Assembly: GCA_030765045.1 (NCBI GenBank)
Contig: CM060967.1
Location: 153,458,251 to 153,522,250, forward strand
From: Tenodera sinensis
Taxonomy: Eukaryota > Arthropoda > Insecta > Mantodea > Mantidae
DNA: 64,000 bases
Direction: 5' to 3'
Shown here one piece after another: positions 35,227 through 46,634 of the stretch (its first letter is position 1; each line of letters starts with the position of its first letter). The notes below the pieces were generated by a model. It saw only the letters and a list, made by a program, of their open reading frames with translations, was not told where the DNA came from and did no database searches. The position numbers were made by a program, and so were the translations under genes.

Positions 35227-35334
35227 CTTTAAGGCCAAGAGCTGGTGAATAGACAGTACCTTTGATCATCTGGTTCTCGGAAGTCGCTGAAGTTTCACAA
35301 TGAACGCTCAATTCACATTAAGTGAATGACATCA

Positions 35335-35595
35335 GAGAAGATATCAGAGAAATCACAGATGACAGACTGTTGTTAACTCCACGTGGAGTTGCGACATCTG
35401 CCCTGTTTTCTCTCTCATTCTGTTAGTTGCTGATATTGGTCTTCCAAGAAGTAAATGTCGCACGTGGACAGCAAACACTTACTTGGAGAAAACGTGACAA
35501 CGTTGCTCTTCGCGACACTTGAGTACCTTCACCGCCTCACCCGGCTTTGATCCGGCGCATGCTAACCATTAGAATAGTGCAATGACCCCATGAGT
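35335..35595 (-). mobile_element. SINE-4, tRNA-related, copy 2
   Basis: The counterpart of 22250-22520 in the same orientation, with one extra segment (CAGCAAACACTTACTTGG) relative to copy 1. Confidence 0.6.
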
Positions 35596-35599
35596 ACAA

Positions 35600-36334
35600 A
35601 TCTCCTGCCTGCTAAGGTACATCGGGAAAGTTCGCTGTAATGAAGCAACAGAATACTGTCAAACGCACGATTATTCACAAGTTCGTGCCAAAATTATTAT
35701 TCTGCGAAATAGTATGTAAATTCAAAAACACTAAATTTATAAATGTTTCTCTCTGCGTGTGAACTTCTCTTGAATGGAGTCTTAATTATATAATTAAACT
35801 CCAAGAATCGCGTCATGAAAATCACAGCTGGGTAGCGTTTCATTGCTCAATCTATAAAAGCAGCTGACATATCAAAGACAGCTTTGGCAGTTTTACTGCC
35901 AGGGTAATGAAAGAGCAGGAACTCTTTTCCTTGGCATAAAAAGGAATGATAATAAGAATATTAAAATTATTGTTTCTTGGAAATCCCACTATGCGCATTC
36001 CCTGAGGACTCTTACCCTTAATGAATAACTGCAACTGAAGGTTTCTGTAGAACACAAAGGGCCAAACAAATCCCAACATTTCGCCTGCGAAATATGTTTA
36101 ATAAAGCAATGTTTGTATGAATTAATTTCAACGTTCTTTTTAGGGTATTAAAAATCTCTTAGAGGTTTGTGCTGCTTGTAACGAATATATTACATCTCAA
36201 GAAGATATATGTAGCTACTGCCTTACTCAGGGTTATGTACCTGAACTTTTCTTACGGTAAGTGGTAGAGGAGTTTTTAGGGGAGGAGGGGGGTTGAAGCT
36301 TGAAGTTTCCCTTTGCCGTTATATTGCACGATGA
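35600..36334. other. No gene recognised
   Basis: No supported gene or repeat. Confidence 0.4.
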
Positions 36335-36398
36335 AGTAATGATACAATTTATACAGGATGCTAAAGGTATACAGATATTTTGATAAATTGTACCTTAA

Positions 36399-37766
36399 GG
36401 TAATGCATCTGTGAAATTTCAAAATTCCACATTTTTTAACAGAATGTTCTGAAAATTTTACCACTGGCATATCATGCACATGTAATTTAAAATGCCAAGT
36501 TTTAGATATGTAGGTTAAATAGTTTGTAAGAAATTAATTTTTTAGTGTTTCCACGATGCAATTTTAAAATTTGTTTCTTGGAACATGGATGTTTATAGTT
36601 CCATTAAGTTAATAAACATTTATATCATATAAAATGTTTATCCTCCTTTAAACATCAGAGAAAAAAAAATTATGAGCTTATGTGATTGTCAAAAGTTGTT
36701 TTTCAAGAATTTGCAATATTAAACATTTTTTTTTATGTAAAGAAATGGAGAAGAACAAAATCATATAATCATTTTCTTTCTATATCTCTGTTACACCTAT
36801 GTAAAACGTTTTGCAAAGATTGGTGGAAAACTTCATCGTATAGGAGTTTTGATACTATTGAAAATGTGAAAAAAAATGCAAAGCGAGAAAACCCATGTCA
36901 AAGATTTGTAATGTAATATTGTAGTTTTTCTGACCTGCAATGTAATTAACTCTCCAGCAACATATGTATGTGACACCCTCCTGCTGCTTCTTCATTACTG
37001 TCAGCGTTTTCATTACAAAACATAGATAATTTTCTTTTGGAAGCAGTCATTACCTTGAGATGTGCTACTAGAAGCTTGACAATCTTGCATGGAAGAACAC
37101 TGAGACTGGTCACATTCTGGGGTTGATGAGTCTAAACACACAGTTTCTTGTAGTATATTATCTTTCTTCCATCATTTTGCAATTAAATTGTATCCCTGCG
37201 AACGCCTTTTGGAGTTTTTCCCGCCTCTGTTACTCTTATCAACTAATCTGTTCATATTGCAAAAAGTGACCTAACCTAGCTCTATGATAAGACAAGTAAC
37301 GCAAATTAAAAGCTCTTCTATTAATTTAAAACTATTTTCTAACTAATGAATCTTCTACAATTCCCTAGGAAACACTACACCACCAAAAAACACGCAACAA
37401 CTGAAGGAAACTCCAACTTTGCCTAAGAACAAAACGTGCACATACACAATAAACAAAACTCCCGGCTTTATTTCATGTTAACAGGCTTGCCAACACATCC
37501 AAGTTTCCCTTCACTTCAGAAATGGCGCTAATCCAGAGATTATGGTTTTATAATTTCAAAGCATTTTATACCATGATGTCTCCGCGTAAGGGGGCGTGGC
37601 AAGTAAGCCATATGTGCAGAGGTTATTTAATAGCCACGTGAGGTCAAATATATTTGCGCTAGAGTAAAAACGTTATCGTTATATTAAAGTAGAAGTATTT
37701 TATGAGACAAAAAACAAAATTTTGGATATTTAGTCATTTTTGGCGAAATTTCACAGATGCATTACC
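36399..37766. mobile_element. TTAA-flanked transposon with perfect 22-bp inverted repeats
   Basis: GGTAATGCATCTGTGAAATT, the first 20 bases at 36399, is repeated in exact inverse complement ending at 37766; the identity runs 22 bp. TTAA stands directly outside each end (36395-36398 and 37767-37770). TTAA duplication is the mark of piggyBac and Kolobok elements. The ends start GG rather than the CC usual in piggyBac, so I leave the superfamily open. The 1368-bp body contains a short coding-like stretch on the minus strand. Confidence 0.8.
37035..37256 (-). pseudogene. Possible N-terminal coding remnant of the TTAA transposon
   Basis: From an ATG at 37256 the minus strand reads MNRLVDKSNRGGKNSKRRSQ, then one stop, then KKDNILQETVCLDSSTPECD and a serine/glutamine-rich stretch until a stop near 37030. 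The basic then acidic/serine-rich composition would suit a transposase N-terminus, but I see no recognisable domain. It could be chance. Confidence 0.3.
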
Positions 37767-37770
37767 TTAA

Positions 37771-38215
37771 TGCGCATCCATATCGGTGCGTTAACTGTTT
37801 TGTTCTCTTCATCTAACAGCTTTCCCACCACTTTCCCACTTCACATAGTGCGCCACCTGGTGCGTTTTACATGGTCGTAATTGCGCCGCCAAATGAACAG
37901 TGTCTGTTCGTATAGGCCATCCGTTTTGCTTCCACTTGTTCACGCCGCACTGCGCCACCTGCTGGTGCAGGTAGTGTGAGATCAGTGACCTTACAGTAGA
38001 CATTCAGACTCAGTTCCGACACAACATTCGCTATCGCGCAGCCTGCCCAAGCTGTGTTATGCCTCTCGGGGGAAAATAAATACGTATAGCTTTTGTAATC
38101 AATCTGAAAACATTACTCTTAATAAGCAAACTGCAAGTCCACACATGAAGCAAATTTTACTGTAATACTGTTGATTACCCTGTCCCCAATTACCGATAGG
38201 TGCAAATATCTGCAC
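37771..38215 (+). repeat. Repeat R2, copy 2 (right part)
   Basis: It matches 6360-6720 in order (TTCATCTAAC, CATTCGCTATC, GAAGCAAATTTTACTGTAAT, CAAATATCTGC). The left part of the same copy lies at 36335-36395, so the TTAA transposon appears to split one R2 copy. Confidence 0.45.
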
Positions 38216-38227
38216 TTATAAGAGCCC

Positions 38228-38400
38228 GTATGTGTGTCTGTGAACACAAAAAGCGAAATGCTGGATCATCACCAAACTTGGCATTTCAAGTTAGGAATTT
38301 TCTAAATAGTTGACTCAAAATATTTACAAAAAATTCTCCCCATCTTAAAACTGCCCTTATGAGAAATATTTCAGTATTTTTTTCGTTTTTCAAAATGTAC
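38228..38400 (-). repeat. Family A fragment, diverged
   Basis: Ordered but diverged blocks (GTGTGTCTGTGAACA, AAACTTGGCATTTCAAGTTA, CTCCCCATCTTAAAACTGCC) match the minus strand of the unit. Confidence 0.45.
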
Positions 38401-38465
38401 CTACACTACTTTATGGACTTATGCTGGAACTGATCAAAATGGCATGACCACATAGAATGGAAAAA

Positions 38466-38526
38466 TATAATAATAATGATGATGATGATGGTCATGATGA
38501 TGATGATGATGATCATGATAATGATG

Positions 38527-38624
<98 letters not shown>

Positions 38625-38625
38625 C
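38466..38625. repeat. (GAT)n and (AAT)n microsatellite
   Basis: About 60 bp of GAT variants followed by about 100 bp of AAT. The aspartate-, asparagine- or isoleucine-rich frames are artefacts. Confidence 0.95.
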
Positions 38626-38639
38626 AATGTATTCTATTA

Positions 38640-39565
38640 TATCACCATTAATAGTATAATACTGTGAATCAAATTCTGTAATCTGTAATTCTGTATTTTC
38701 TCTTTGCGTGATTTAGGCATGTTATATTTCTGTGTATAACCATGTATGTACCTGTTACTGTGGCCAGAGAAAGCAACTGGAATTGGCACTTGACAGCACA
38801 ACAAGGTGCAATGTATATGCACACAGACTGTGCAGGGAGTGGTAGGGGTGGAGGTTCTGACGACACTGCCTAAAGTCCACTTCCAGTGCAACCTAATTTC
38901 TGTTCATTTTGGCATTAGTGCCCAAGACATCCTCAGCCTAATATAATTTATTTTAAACTAATTGTTTTAATTTCCTGAAAATAGGTAGAAAACTACTTAA
39001 AACATATTTTATATTATGTTTCATCAGATGGTTTTCACTTACTTTGCACCTCCCCCCCCCCCCCACCTCACTCCAGTAAGTTATACTCCTGAACACGTCA
39101 CTTCTCAGAAGGCTTCTGTCTAAATCTTTATGTTAATTCATTCACAGTCACAGGTGGAAAATGTCTGAGTTTCAACTCTTTCTTCATGTGATTGTGTATT
39201 GCTAATCAAAGACCTCCAGCTTGGTGGCACATTTTCTTGTTGATACAAATGGCAATCTAATCACTGAACTGACAGTAGCAGAACAAATTTCCAGTCGAAA
39301 TGAATGAAGAATGAGCTCCAGCTTCTAGTGCTGGAAACCTCTAAGTATGCAAGTAACTAAGTGAAATTAGTATTACCAAATCGGCTCAACAATCTTTCAT
39401 GTTGTTGTTCCACTGTCTCTGACTTCTAACCACAAAATCAGGTTATTTCAAATTACCTTTTATCTATGATACCTTACTGAAAGCCCTAAATTTCCACACA
39501 ATGTCATTCAGGCTGTTTTAGGTTATGCATCCACTCATAGGCCCATGCACCAGTCACAAGTCTTT
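38640..39565. other. No gene recognised
   Basis: It includes a 13-base poly-C near 39053. No gene supported. Confidence 0.4.
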
Positions 39566-39568
39566 ATA

Positions 39569-39935
39569 ACAGGTGATCCAAAAGACTGAACCAGCTGCGT
39601 TGTGTTTTGCCTGTATGCATCCTTGGCACTCGTTGCTGACTAACACTGTCATAGAACAGTGCAGATGAAACCATACAACATTTTTAAAACTACTTCTAAA
39701 GTTTTTATTAAAGTACATGCTGAAACTGGCCACTGTCATTCTCCATACATTTTTGGCACCTCTTTAGGAAACTATCCATCAGTCGCCGTAGTTCACGTTG
39801 AGAAATGCTAGCAATTTCCTGGCAGATACTTTGTTTTAATACTTCCAGGGTGTGTGGGTTTGTCTTGCACACTTTATGCTTTAAGTTACCCCAGAGATAT
39901 AAATCACAGATCACTTGGAAATCTCTCTGCAAACT
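39569..39935 (-). mobile_element. Mariner/Tc1-like 3' fragment
   Basis: The minus strand encodes DLYLWGNLKHKVCKTNPHTL, then QEIASISQRELRRLMDSFLK and KCMENDSGQFQHVL, the C-terminal end of a mariner-like transposase. It ends at AGTCTTTTGGATCACC, the same terminus as the element at 49905-51062. The 5' part is missing beyond about 39935. Confidence 0.75.
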
Positions 39936-39939
39936 ACAC

Positions 39940-40435
39940 TTTCACTTGGCAAGTTGACTGAGTTAACACATATGAATCATAAATAAATAAACGCTGTAGT
40001 AGAAAACAAATGCTGAGCCATAATACACTTTGTGACTAAGTACAGAACAAAATAATAAAACACACTGGTAATAACTCAATCACACGATAGTGCGTCAGTT
40101 CAATACTGCATTTTCAGAGCAAGAAAAACAAGTCATCTGTGACCTTATGTACATCAGCTGTTGTTATGGTATTTCCATCTGTGCAGTGGAAAAACACTAC
40201 GCACCAGTTCTTATGTTTTTGGGTCTCTGTGTAGATGCTTGTATCATTCAGAATTATTGACCACTAAAACTATATCCCTCTACTGTTACTGGCTGTGGAT
40301 TGTTCTTTGCACTCTTTACTCTTACAATTAACATTCTTAGAGATTATTTGCCATACTGAATGAGAAGATTCCGCTTTCTTTGTGTCTACATCACCTGTGT
40401 ACACACACTGCAGGAAGTTACCTCCGTTTGTTATC
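39940..40435. other. No gene recognised
   Basis: No supported gene or repeat. Confidence 0.4.
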
Positions 40436-40439
40436 TAAT

Positions 40440-41200
40440 ATGCATTGCCAACAACACACTTCTATCACGCAAATGATGTTCTACTACCACTCATTACTTT
40501 CATTTCTCATAAGTTGCCAGCCTGTGTTACGTGCCCTCCAAGCTTGTATACAGTACTTGATTTTCCGAAGTATAGTTTATTGCATTCTTGGCAGTTAATC
40601 TTATAAATCCCAATTTTGGGAGATTTTGGTGCCTAATCTTTCAGAGCTGTTCAACAGGTTTTTCAAGTTGAATTTATAGTATATCGAGGGCTTTTGATTA
40701 TGTTTCATTTTAAAAAGACCTTCTGGAACCTGTTCTGTGAAAGTAGGAGGAATGTGAATTTCTTAATTTTGTCTTCCCAGGAAGTTAGGGTGCTGGTACT
40801 GCTGATTTCCTCGTTTCTCTTCAATTTTTGTATCTTCCTATCATTTGTAATTTAAACCATTAACAAGTGCTATTTTGAGATTTGTAAGAATCTTTGAATT
40901 CATCTGTGCTTAAAGGTAAGCCAACTAAGCTGTGTACTAGATTCATGAAATTGCTTGTTGGTATTGGTGTTTGGGTTAAAATTAATTGCATTTGATACAG
41001 TTATCAGTGTGGATGGGTTTTTTATATATCTCAAAGGAAAGTCTGTACCATTTCTTATTATTTTTATATCTAGAAAAGGTAGTTTCCTCCCTCCAGACCA
41101 AATTCATCATGCTTTCTATCAGAGCCCAGAATTAAGATAACACCAGCACCATCAATGAACCTAAAGCTGTTCATGGAAGCCAAAGCCTGAGTAAATTACA
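40440..41200 (-). pseudogene. Penelope-like retroelement relic (PLE-2)
   Basis: Read down from 41200, the minus strand gives SFRFIDGAGVILILGS (the Y/F-x-D-D active site with the second aspartate lost), KLPFLDIKIIRNG-like text, then a histidine/serine stretch typical of the Penelope thumb. Near 40620-40540 comes GIYKINCQECNKLYFGKSS, the start of a GIY-YIG endonuclease. The order reverse transcriptase then GIY-YIG is specific to Penelope-like elements. Frameshifts and stops are frequent. It is older and more decayed than PLE-1. Confidence 0.65.
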
Positions 41201-41204
41201 GTGT

Positions 41205-42020
41205 ATGTGAAGAAAAAAAGTGTCAAAATTTGATTCCTAAACCTTAAGTACTGAATTTTGCCCTCAATTACAAAGTTTCTAAAAAAATGGACTTGAGCTT
41301 GTCTGGAATTGAAATTGAGACTTTCTTCTAGCTAAACAAGGAATGATTTTGTTGGATTTGTTTGTCTCAACAAACATGATGGAGGAATTCCTAAAAGACC
41401 AGTATTAATCTTTTGATGCCATCTTGTGGGAGTAAACAAGACCTTTCACAGCCTCTAAAACAGCTCTACACTATGCCTGTTACATAACATGGGAAGCTCA
41501 AAAAGCCAGTAATCACCTCGGTGGCAGGATACAAACTGCTTGAGTAAGTATTACAGCAAACCAATAATTACTGGATTCAAGAAGTGTTGCAAATCCTATG
41601 CTTTTGACAGCATTCAGAATAATACTTTGCATAAGATGTAGAACAATGAAGAAAGTGAAAATGAAAGTAAGCAAGAGGAATATAATAATTAGACCTGGTA
41701 GTGAAATACAATACAGCTTAACTGTACATTTTTGTAGACTTTAGATTTTCCCTATTAACCCTTTCAGTGCTGTGAACCAATCTTCTAATATTTCTGAAAT
41801 CAGCTGCAGACATCACCATCACTGTAAAGTTCGACAGGTTTTTATGTTGAAAACTATGCCCAGTGAATAAAACAGTAAAACTGTTTTTACCTATTTGGTA
41901 CTATCTCAATCTGTAATATCAACAATTTAAATGATCCCTCAATAGCCTCTACATATAGCATTAAACGTAAAGACTTTTTAAGTACTATTTTGTTTTGGCA
42001 CTTTCAACTTAAAAAATCAT
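41205..42020. other. No clear gene; possibly more Penelope debris
   Basis: The minus strand has a few protein-like snippets but nothing that I can assign with confidence. Confidence 0.3.
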
Positions 42021-42025
42021 TACTT

Positions 42026-42871
42026 AAAATCTGATGTACTGCACTCACATGGCTTTCTCTACTCTTGTACTAACCATTCTCACAAATTTTTATTACTATA
42101 TCTTCTTTATGTTAGTTGACAAAAACATTTGTACAAATTATCTTATTATTTCCTTGCATGTGTAACAGGAGTATTATAATACAGTAGGCTTTGAAAGATA
42201 GTCAAATATTTTAAAGATTTGAGATGCCATTCTCTTTGCCTGCTTAACATATAAAAAAATGAACAAAGATGTTCCATTTCACGAAACTTTTATGTTTTCC
42301 GAAACTGACACAAATGACAAGGAGTATCTCCAAAATGGTTCACCCAACAAAAAAAATTTATTTAGACATAAATTGTGTTTTAGCGAGACCTACATTTTTT
42401 GTATACTAAGATTTTGTCTATCTCTTACGGTTTACGAGTTATTCAAAAGTCGTCCAGAGTAAACAGGACCACACAAGCTATAGCCAGAAAATTCAAAATA
42501 TACATTTCATTTGTCATACAAATATCTTAAACATGACATTTTAATCTAAATCATTAGAGCCATTTTCAAGAAAATCAAAATTTTCAAAAAATTTTCCATG
42601 TAAAGGGTAGTTTAGGGTGGGGCTATTTTCTTCAAAATCTTTGTGTCGCGTCCTTAAAAGACATTAAACTTAAATACCAACTTTGGTTTTTAACCAACTT
42701 TTCGTTTTTGAGTTATGCTGTCCACAGGCACACTCACACACAGACCTTTTTCTAAAAATGCTTTTCTTGGATTCAGGGGGTCTCAAAACATATATTTCCG
42801 GTGAAATCTTGACATCGAATTTTTGGTTGGAATACAATACTTTCTCTACTTACCAGTAGAGAAAGTAAAAA
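42026..42871 (+). repeat. Family A repeat, complete reference unit
   Basis: 846 bp from AAAATCTGATGTACTGCACT to AGTAGAGAAAGTAAAAA. Near the ends CTTTCTCTACT (42053-42063) and AGTAGAGAAAG (42855-42865) form an 11-bp inverted repeat. Internal landmarks are ACCATTCTCACAAA, TTAACATATAAAAAAATGAA, AGCCAGAAAATTCAAAATAT, AGGGTAGTTTAGGGTGG, TTTTAACCAACTTTTCGTTT and TTTCCGGTGAAATC. No conserved coding frame. I cannot match it to a named family. Confidence 0.85.
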
Positions 42872-43075
42872 TGGACACTACATAGTGACCTACATAAAAC
42901 AAGCGAGTAATGTTCTGAAACAAAATAGCATGAATTATTATTCCAAACTTCTTTACTTTAGTAAAAATAATGTAAAAGAATGAGGTGCAAAACACCAATA
43001 AACTGAACTGCAGATTATCATTTCAGAGTCTTGACACACAATTGCAAAATATTCTGCACACATATTGTTCCCACA

Positions 43076-43268
43076 TCTCTACAGAATAGGTATCTCAGCC
43101 TCACCAATATGTGTCCTGTGTAATGATCCAGCAGAAATGAATGAAGAACACTTGAAGACCTGTGAAGCATTAAGATCAGAAGAAACTACAGTTCAAAAGT
43201 ATTGGAAAGCACGAATGCTAATGGCTTCATTGCCAGATGCAAGGCACTAGAAAACAACAACAACAACA
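43076..43268 (+). mobile_element. 5'-truncated LINE insertion with 16-bp target duplication
   Basis: A 193-bp piece lies between exact copies of ACATATTGTTCCCACA (43060-43075 and 43269-43284) and ends in a (CAA)n tail. It encodes the last about 58 codons of a LINE ORF2 (SPICVLCNDPAEMNEEHLKT, then KYWKARMLMASLPDARH and a stop), including a CCHC-like zinc motif. This is related to the LINE 3' ends at 57045-57195 and 58020-58217. Confidence 0.9.
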
Positions 43269-43360
43269 ACATATTGTTCCCACACAGCTGTTATTAATCT
43301 TTCTCCAATATGAAATTACACTAGTAAACACTATTAAAAATAATTAAAGCCAGGACATAC

Positions 43361-43509
43361 CTGGAATGATACCTGGAATGACGTTACAAAAACCAATGTA
43401 ACTATCTGATAAAAGCTTCTCTGCATTTACCTCACACCGATCGAAATATTCCAACAGTTTTTCATCATCTACACCATGGTGTGGTTTTTTGAAGGTAATG
43501 CAATCGTGG
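43361..43509 (-). CDS. Candidate exon of an unidentified protein
   Basis: On the minus strand this 149-bp stretch has a possible acceptor (TCTTCACAG) and a good donor (CAG then GTATGT). It is open for about 49 codons: HDCITFKKPHHGVDDEKLLE, then YFDRCEVNAEKLLSDSYIGF and CNVIPG. The composition is convincingly protein-like. Upstream, 43690-43530 is also open in another frame (GANKCLNKFKMEFNNMPCSV). I cannot name the family, and it may be a host exon, a transposon exon or a pseudogene. An alternative donor lies 12 bp upstream in a repeated ATTCCAGGTAT. Confidence 0.35.
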
Positions 43510-44085
43510 CTGTGAAGACTCTTATGCTATTTCAGGGTGTGGTACAGAACAAGGCATATTATTGAACTCCATTTTAAACTTGTTCAGACATTTATTTGCA
43601 CCTACATAAAATAACACAATTACTGAATCATCACACAATCTCAATATTTTTCTTTTATACTGCTTCTTAACAATTAGCACATCCAAAGTTATGTTGTATG
43701 ATTTAGCAGAATATTGCTAAGAGAGGCATCCAACTTCCTTAATCTCGTCAATTTAAGAGTATTGTATTACATAATACAGAGAGATCCAAACACTCGGAAG
43801 TTTGATTAAGTGTTAAGTGCGATTTGTAGAAAGCTTTCCAGGTGTAAAGGTTCCAGGCCGTACAACAATCCATAAACTTGATTGATTTGTGGCTTTAAGG
43901 GTGCTCAACTTCTAGGTCATTAGCAACCTTCTAAAATTCATGGCAATAGCCAGATATAAACTTCATTCAAAAATAAATTACTAATATCAAAGAAAAAATA
44001 CACATAAACGTAAAAACAGCGGCAATAGCCAGATATAAAATAATGTATTAAATAGGTCAAAAGCCATAAACAAATATCTAAAATT

Positions 44086-45858
44086 TTAAATCCTCAAATT
44101 GATATTACAATCCGCTAAAAACTTAAAAACTCTATCAACCGCTCTTTTGTCGTCCGCTAACACCTCTGCAATTCTGGCAGGCAGCTGCAGAGAATCCCGA
44201 AGGTGCGCTAGAGAGCAACACTCTAGCAGCACGTGGCGAACTGATAAAAGGTTGTCACACAGCAGACATAAAGACGCAGGGTCCCTTTTAAATAGGTAAC
44301 CATGCGAAAAATTGCAATGCCCTATTCTTAATCGAGTCAAATTAACCTCCTCGCGGCAAGATATGCGACAGGAAGTCACCCAGTTTATCAGAAGTTCTTT
44401 CACTTTTCTAAGCTTATTACCGCGTAGAGCTGACCACTCTTCGCGCCAGCATGACGACACCGCTCTCCGCACTTCAAGCCTAAAGTCCTCCAAAGTAACA
44501 CGTGAAATGGTAATACTGGGTTCTGTAGTTGCCGTCTTTGCTGCCAAATCTGCCATTTCATTCCCCGGCAAACCTACGTGACCAGGAATCCATGCACACA
44601 CCACATCAACGCCAGAAGCATGTAAAACATGGAGAGCATCCTGGATACGCTGTACTATAGGGTGGGGGTTGTACAACTGACAAAGGCTCTGTAGTGCACT
44701 AAGGGAATCACTCAAAATCAGGCAGTCACCTAATTTACGACGGTGCACACACAAAACGGCTCGATAAATAGCATAAGGCTCTGCAGTAAAAATGCAAGTG
44801 CTATTTGGAAAACCGAATGTATATGGTTTGGTTCCATAAACATAAGCACACTTTGACCCATCGGTGTAAATATATCGACGGTCAGTGTAGCCTGACAAAA
44901 ATTCTAAGAAACATGTGCGGATACTTGAATTGGGCATCATGGAATTCTGGTGTACGGTCATTCCTAGATCTACATGGGGCGTGCAAAATAGCCAAGGGGG
45001 GTAAAGCCTCTCGCCCTTGGTGAACATCCTAGGCAGTTCCATTCCAAGCTTTATCAGAAGATCTTGGAAACGAAACCCCGCAGGCTTAGGATTAAGGGTA
45101 CTATTCCTATACCGTTCTCTTAGCGTGGTGGTGAAAAAAGAAGCGAACGTTGGGTGCTTAGGCATACATCTAAGCGCACAACCATAATTTGGCAAGAGAA
45201 TCTCACGCCGGTATTGCAGAGGAGGTTCTGCGGACTCGGCGTAAAGGCTCACCACTGGGCTTGTTGGAAAAGCTCCTATTGCAATGGGGATGCCCCTATT
45301 GTGGACCGCGTCTAATCTTCTCAGCACAGATGGTCGTGCTGACGAATAAACAATACACCCATAGTCTAATTTGGCTCGGATTAATGTGCGATATATTTGC
45401 AACAAAATTGTCCGATCCGCTCCCCACGATTTGCCATTTAGTACTTGCATGATATTTAGGAAACGGCCACATCTTGCTCTTAGCTGTGCAATATGCGATG
45501 ACCAACTAAGCTTCCTGTCCAAGATCAAACCCAGGAAGCGCGTCTCTTCTGCGAAGGGAAGTATATCTGGACCAAAACGGAGCGAAGGTGGTAATCGTCT
45601 CCTATGACGCCAGAAATTAACGCAGATTGCCTTCTCAGTTGAGAAATGGAAGCCGTTTTTCACGCTCCATTCTCTAAGGTTGTCCAAACATTGCTGCAGG
45701 CACCGTTGTAAGAGCGCCATGCGCTGAGAAGTGCAAGCAAATTCGTCTACAAATAGGCATGACGAAACTCCAGGTGGAACACATTTCCAGATGGGGTTTA
45801 TTGCTATAGCAAAGAGTGTGACACTTAGCACCATGCGGTACTCCCTCCTCCCGAACAA
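44086..45858 (-). pseudogene. LINE ORF2: end of reverse transcriptase, RNase H, zinc motif
   Basis: A 590-codon uninterrupted frame. The palm segment follows SVTLFAIAINPIW and carries the active site as FVDE, where F/Y-x-D-D is expected, so the second metal-binding aspartate is substituted. The thumb (FLGLILDRKLSWSSHIAQLR) follows. RNase H has all four acidic residues: TDGS, FTAEPYAI, ILSDSLSAL and GNEMADLAAK. The C-terminus has the zinc motif CLLCDNLLSVRHVLLEC. The upstream frame is displaced near 45850, so this is the tail of ORF2, not a separate gene. It would copy RNA at a nicked target site and remove the template strand. Confidence 0.88.
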
Positions 45859-46634
45859 AAGAATTAGAAAAAACCGAGCCGACCCTTACTCGGAAAAAGC
45901 GGTCCTTCATAAACTCCTGAATGAACAGTGGCAGGCGCCCACGTATGTTCCAGGCATACAGGGAACGTAGAATCTCTGCTCGCCACCACGTATCATAAGC
46001 CTTCTCGAGATCGAAAAATATGCCCACGGTTTGACAGTTCTTCATAAAGCCGTCCCTTATCTGTGTCGATATTGACACAAGATGGTCAACAGTTGAACAG
46101 CGTCGTCGAAAACCACACTGGATGTTAGTCAGAAGGTTACGACTTTCTAACCACCATACCAATCGTCCATTGATCATTACTTTCTAACCACCATACCAAT
46201 CGTCCATTGATCATGCGTTCCATCACCTTGCAAATGCAACTGGTGAGGGAAATAGGACGATAGCTGGAGGGAAGATGACGGTCCTTCCCAGCCTTCAAGA
46301 TAGGAATAACGGTGGCCTCCCGCCAATTTTCTGGGAGTATACTGTCAACCCAAATACGATTATAGACCTCAAGCAGGAATGCCTTACCTTCAGGAGAGAG
46401 CTGTTGTAACATTTGTACATGAATACCGTCCGGTCCTGGTGCTGATAATCGCGAAGAATGAAGAGAATGGTCCAGCTCCGCCATGGTGAAAAGGCGATTG
46501 TAATCTTCTACGTTTCTAGAACAAAATGAGAAGCCTTGAGATTCCACCTGAGTTTTAAATGGAAGAAACTCCCAAGCTAGACACTTGAGCGAAAGCACTG
46601 CCAAACGTATTGGCCACTTCAAATGAATCAACAA
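45674..46634 (-). pseudogene. LINE ORF2: reverse transcriptase fingers and palm
   Basis: Two frames (46634-46137 and 46177-45674) hold LSAPGPDGIHVQML, SSYRPISLTSCICKVMERM and FDLEKAYDTWWRAEIL, the last with the first catalytic aspartate. The frame change is caused by a 37-bp tandem duplication at 46142-46214. A second frame change follows near 45840 after REEGVPHG. Confidence 0.85.
46142..46214. repeat. 37-bp tandem duplication inside the LINE reverse transcriptase
   Basis: ACTTTCTAACCACCATACCA and the following 17 bases occur twice, starting at 46142 and 46179, almost without mismatch. 37 is not a multiple of three, so the duplication breaks the reading frame. Confidence 0.92.

Noticed and set aside
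38406..38667. Asparagine-, aspartate- or isoleucine-rich frames
   Set aside because: Translations of the GAT/AAT microsatellite.
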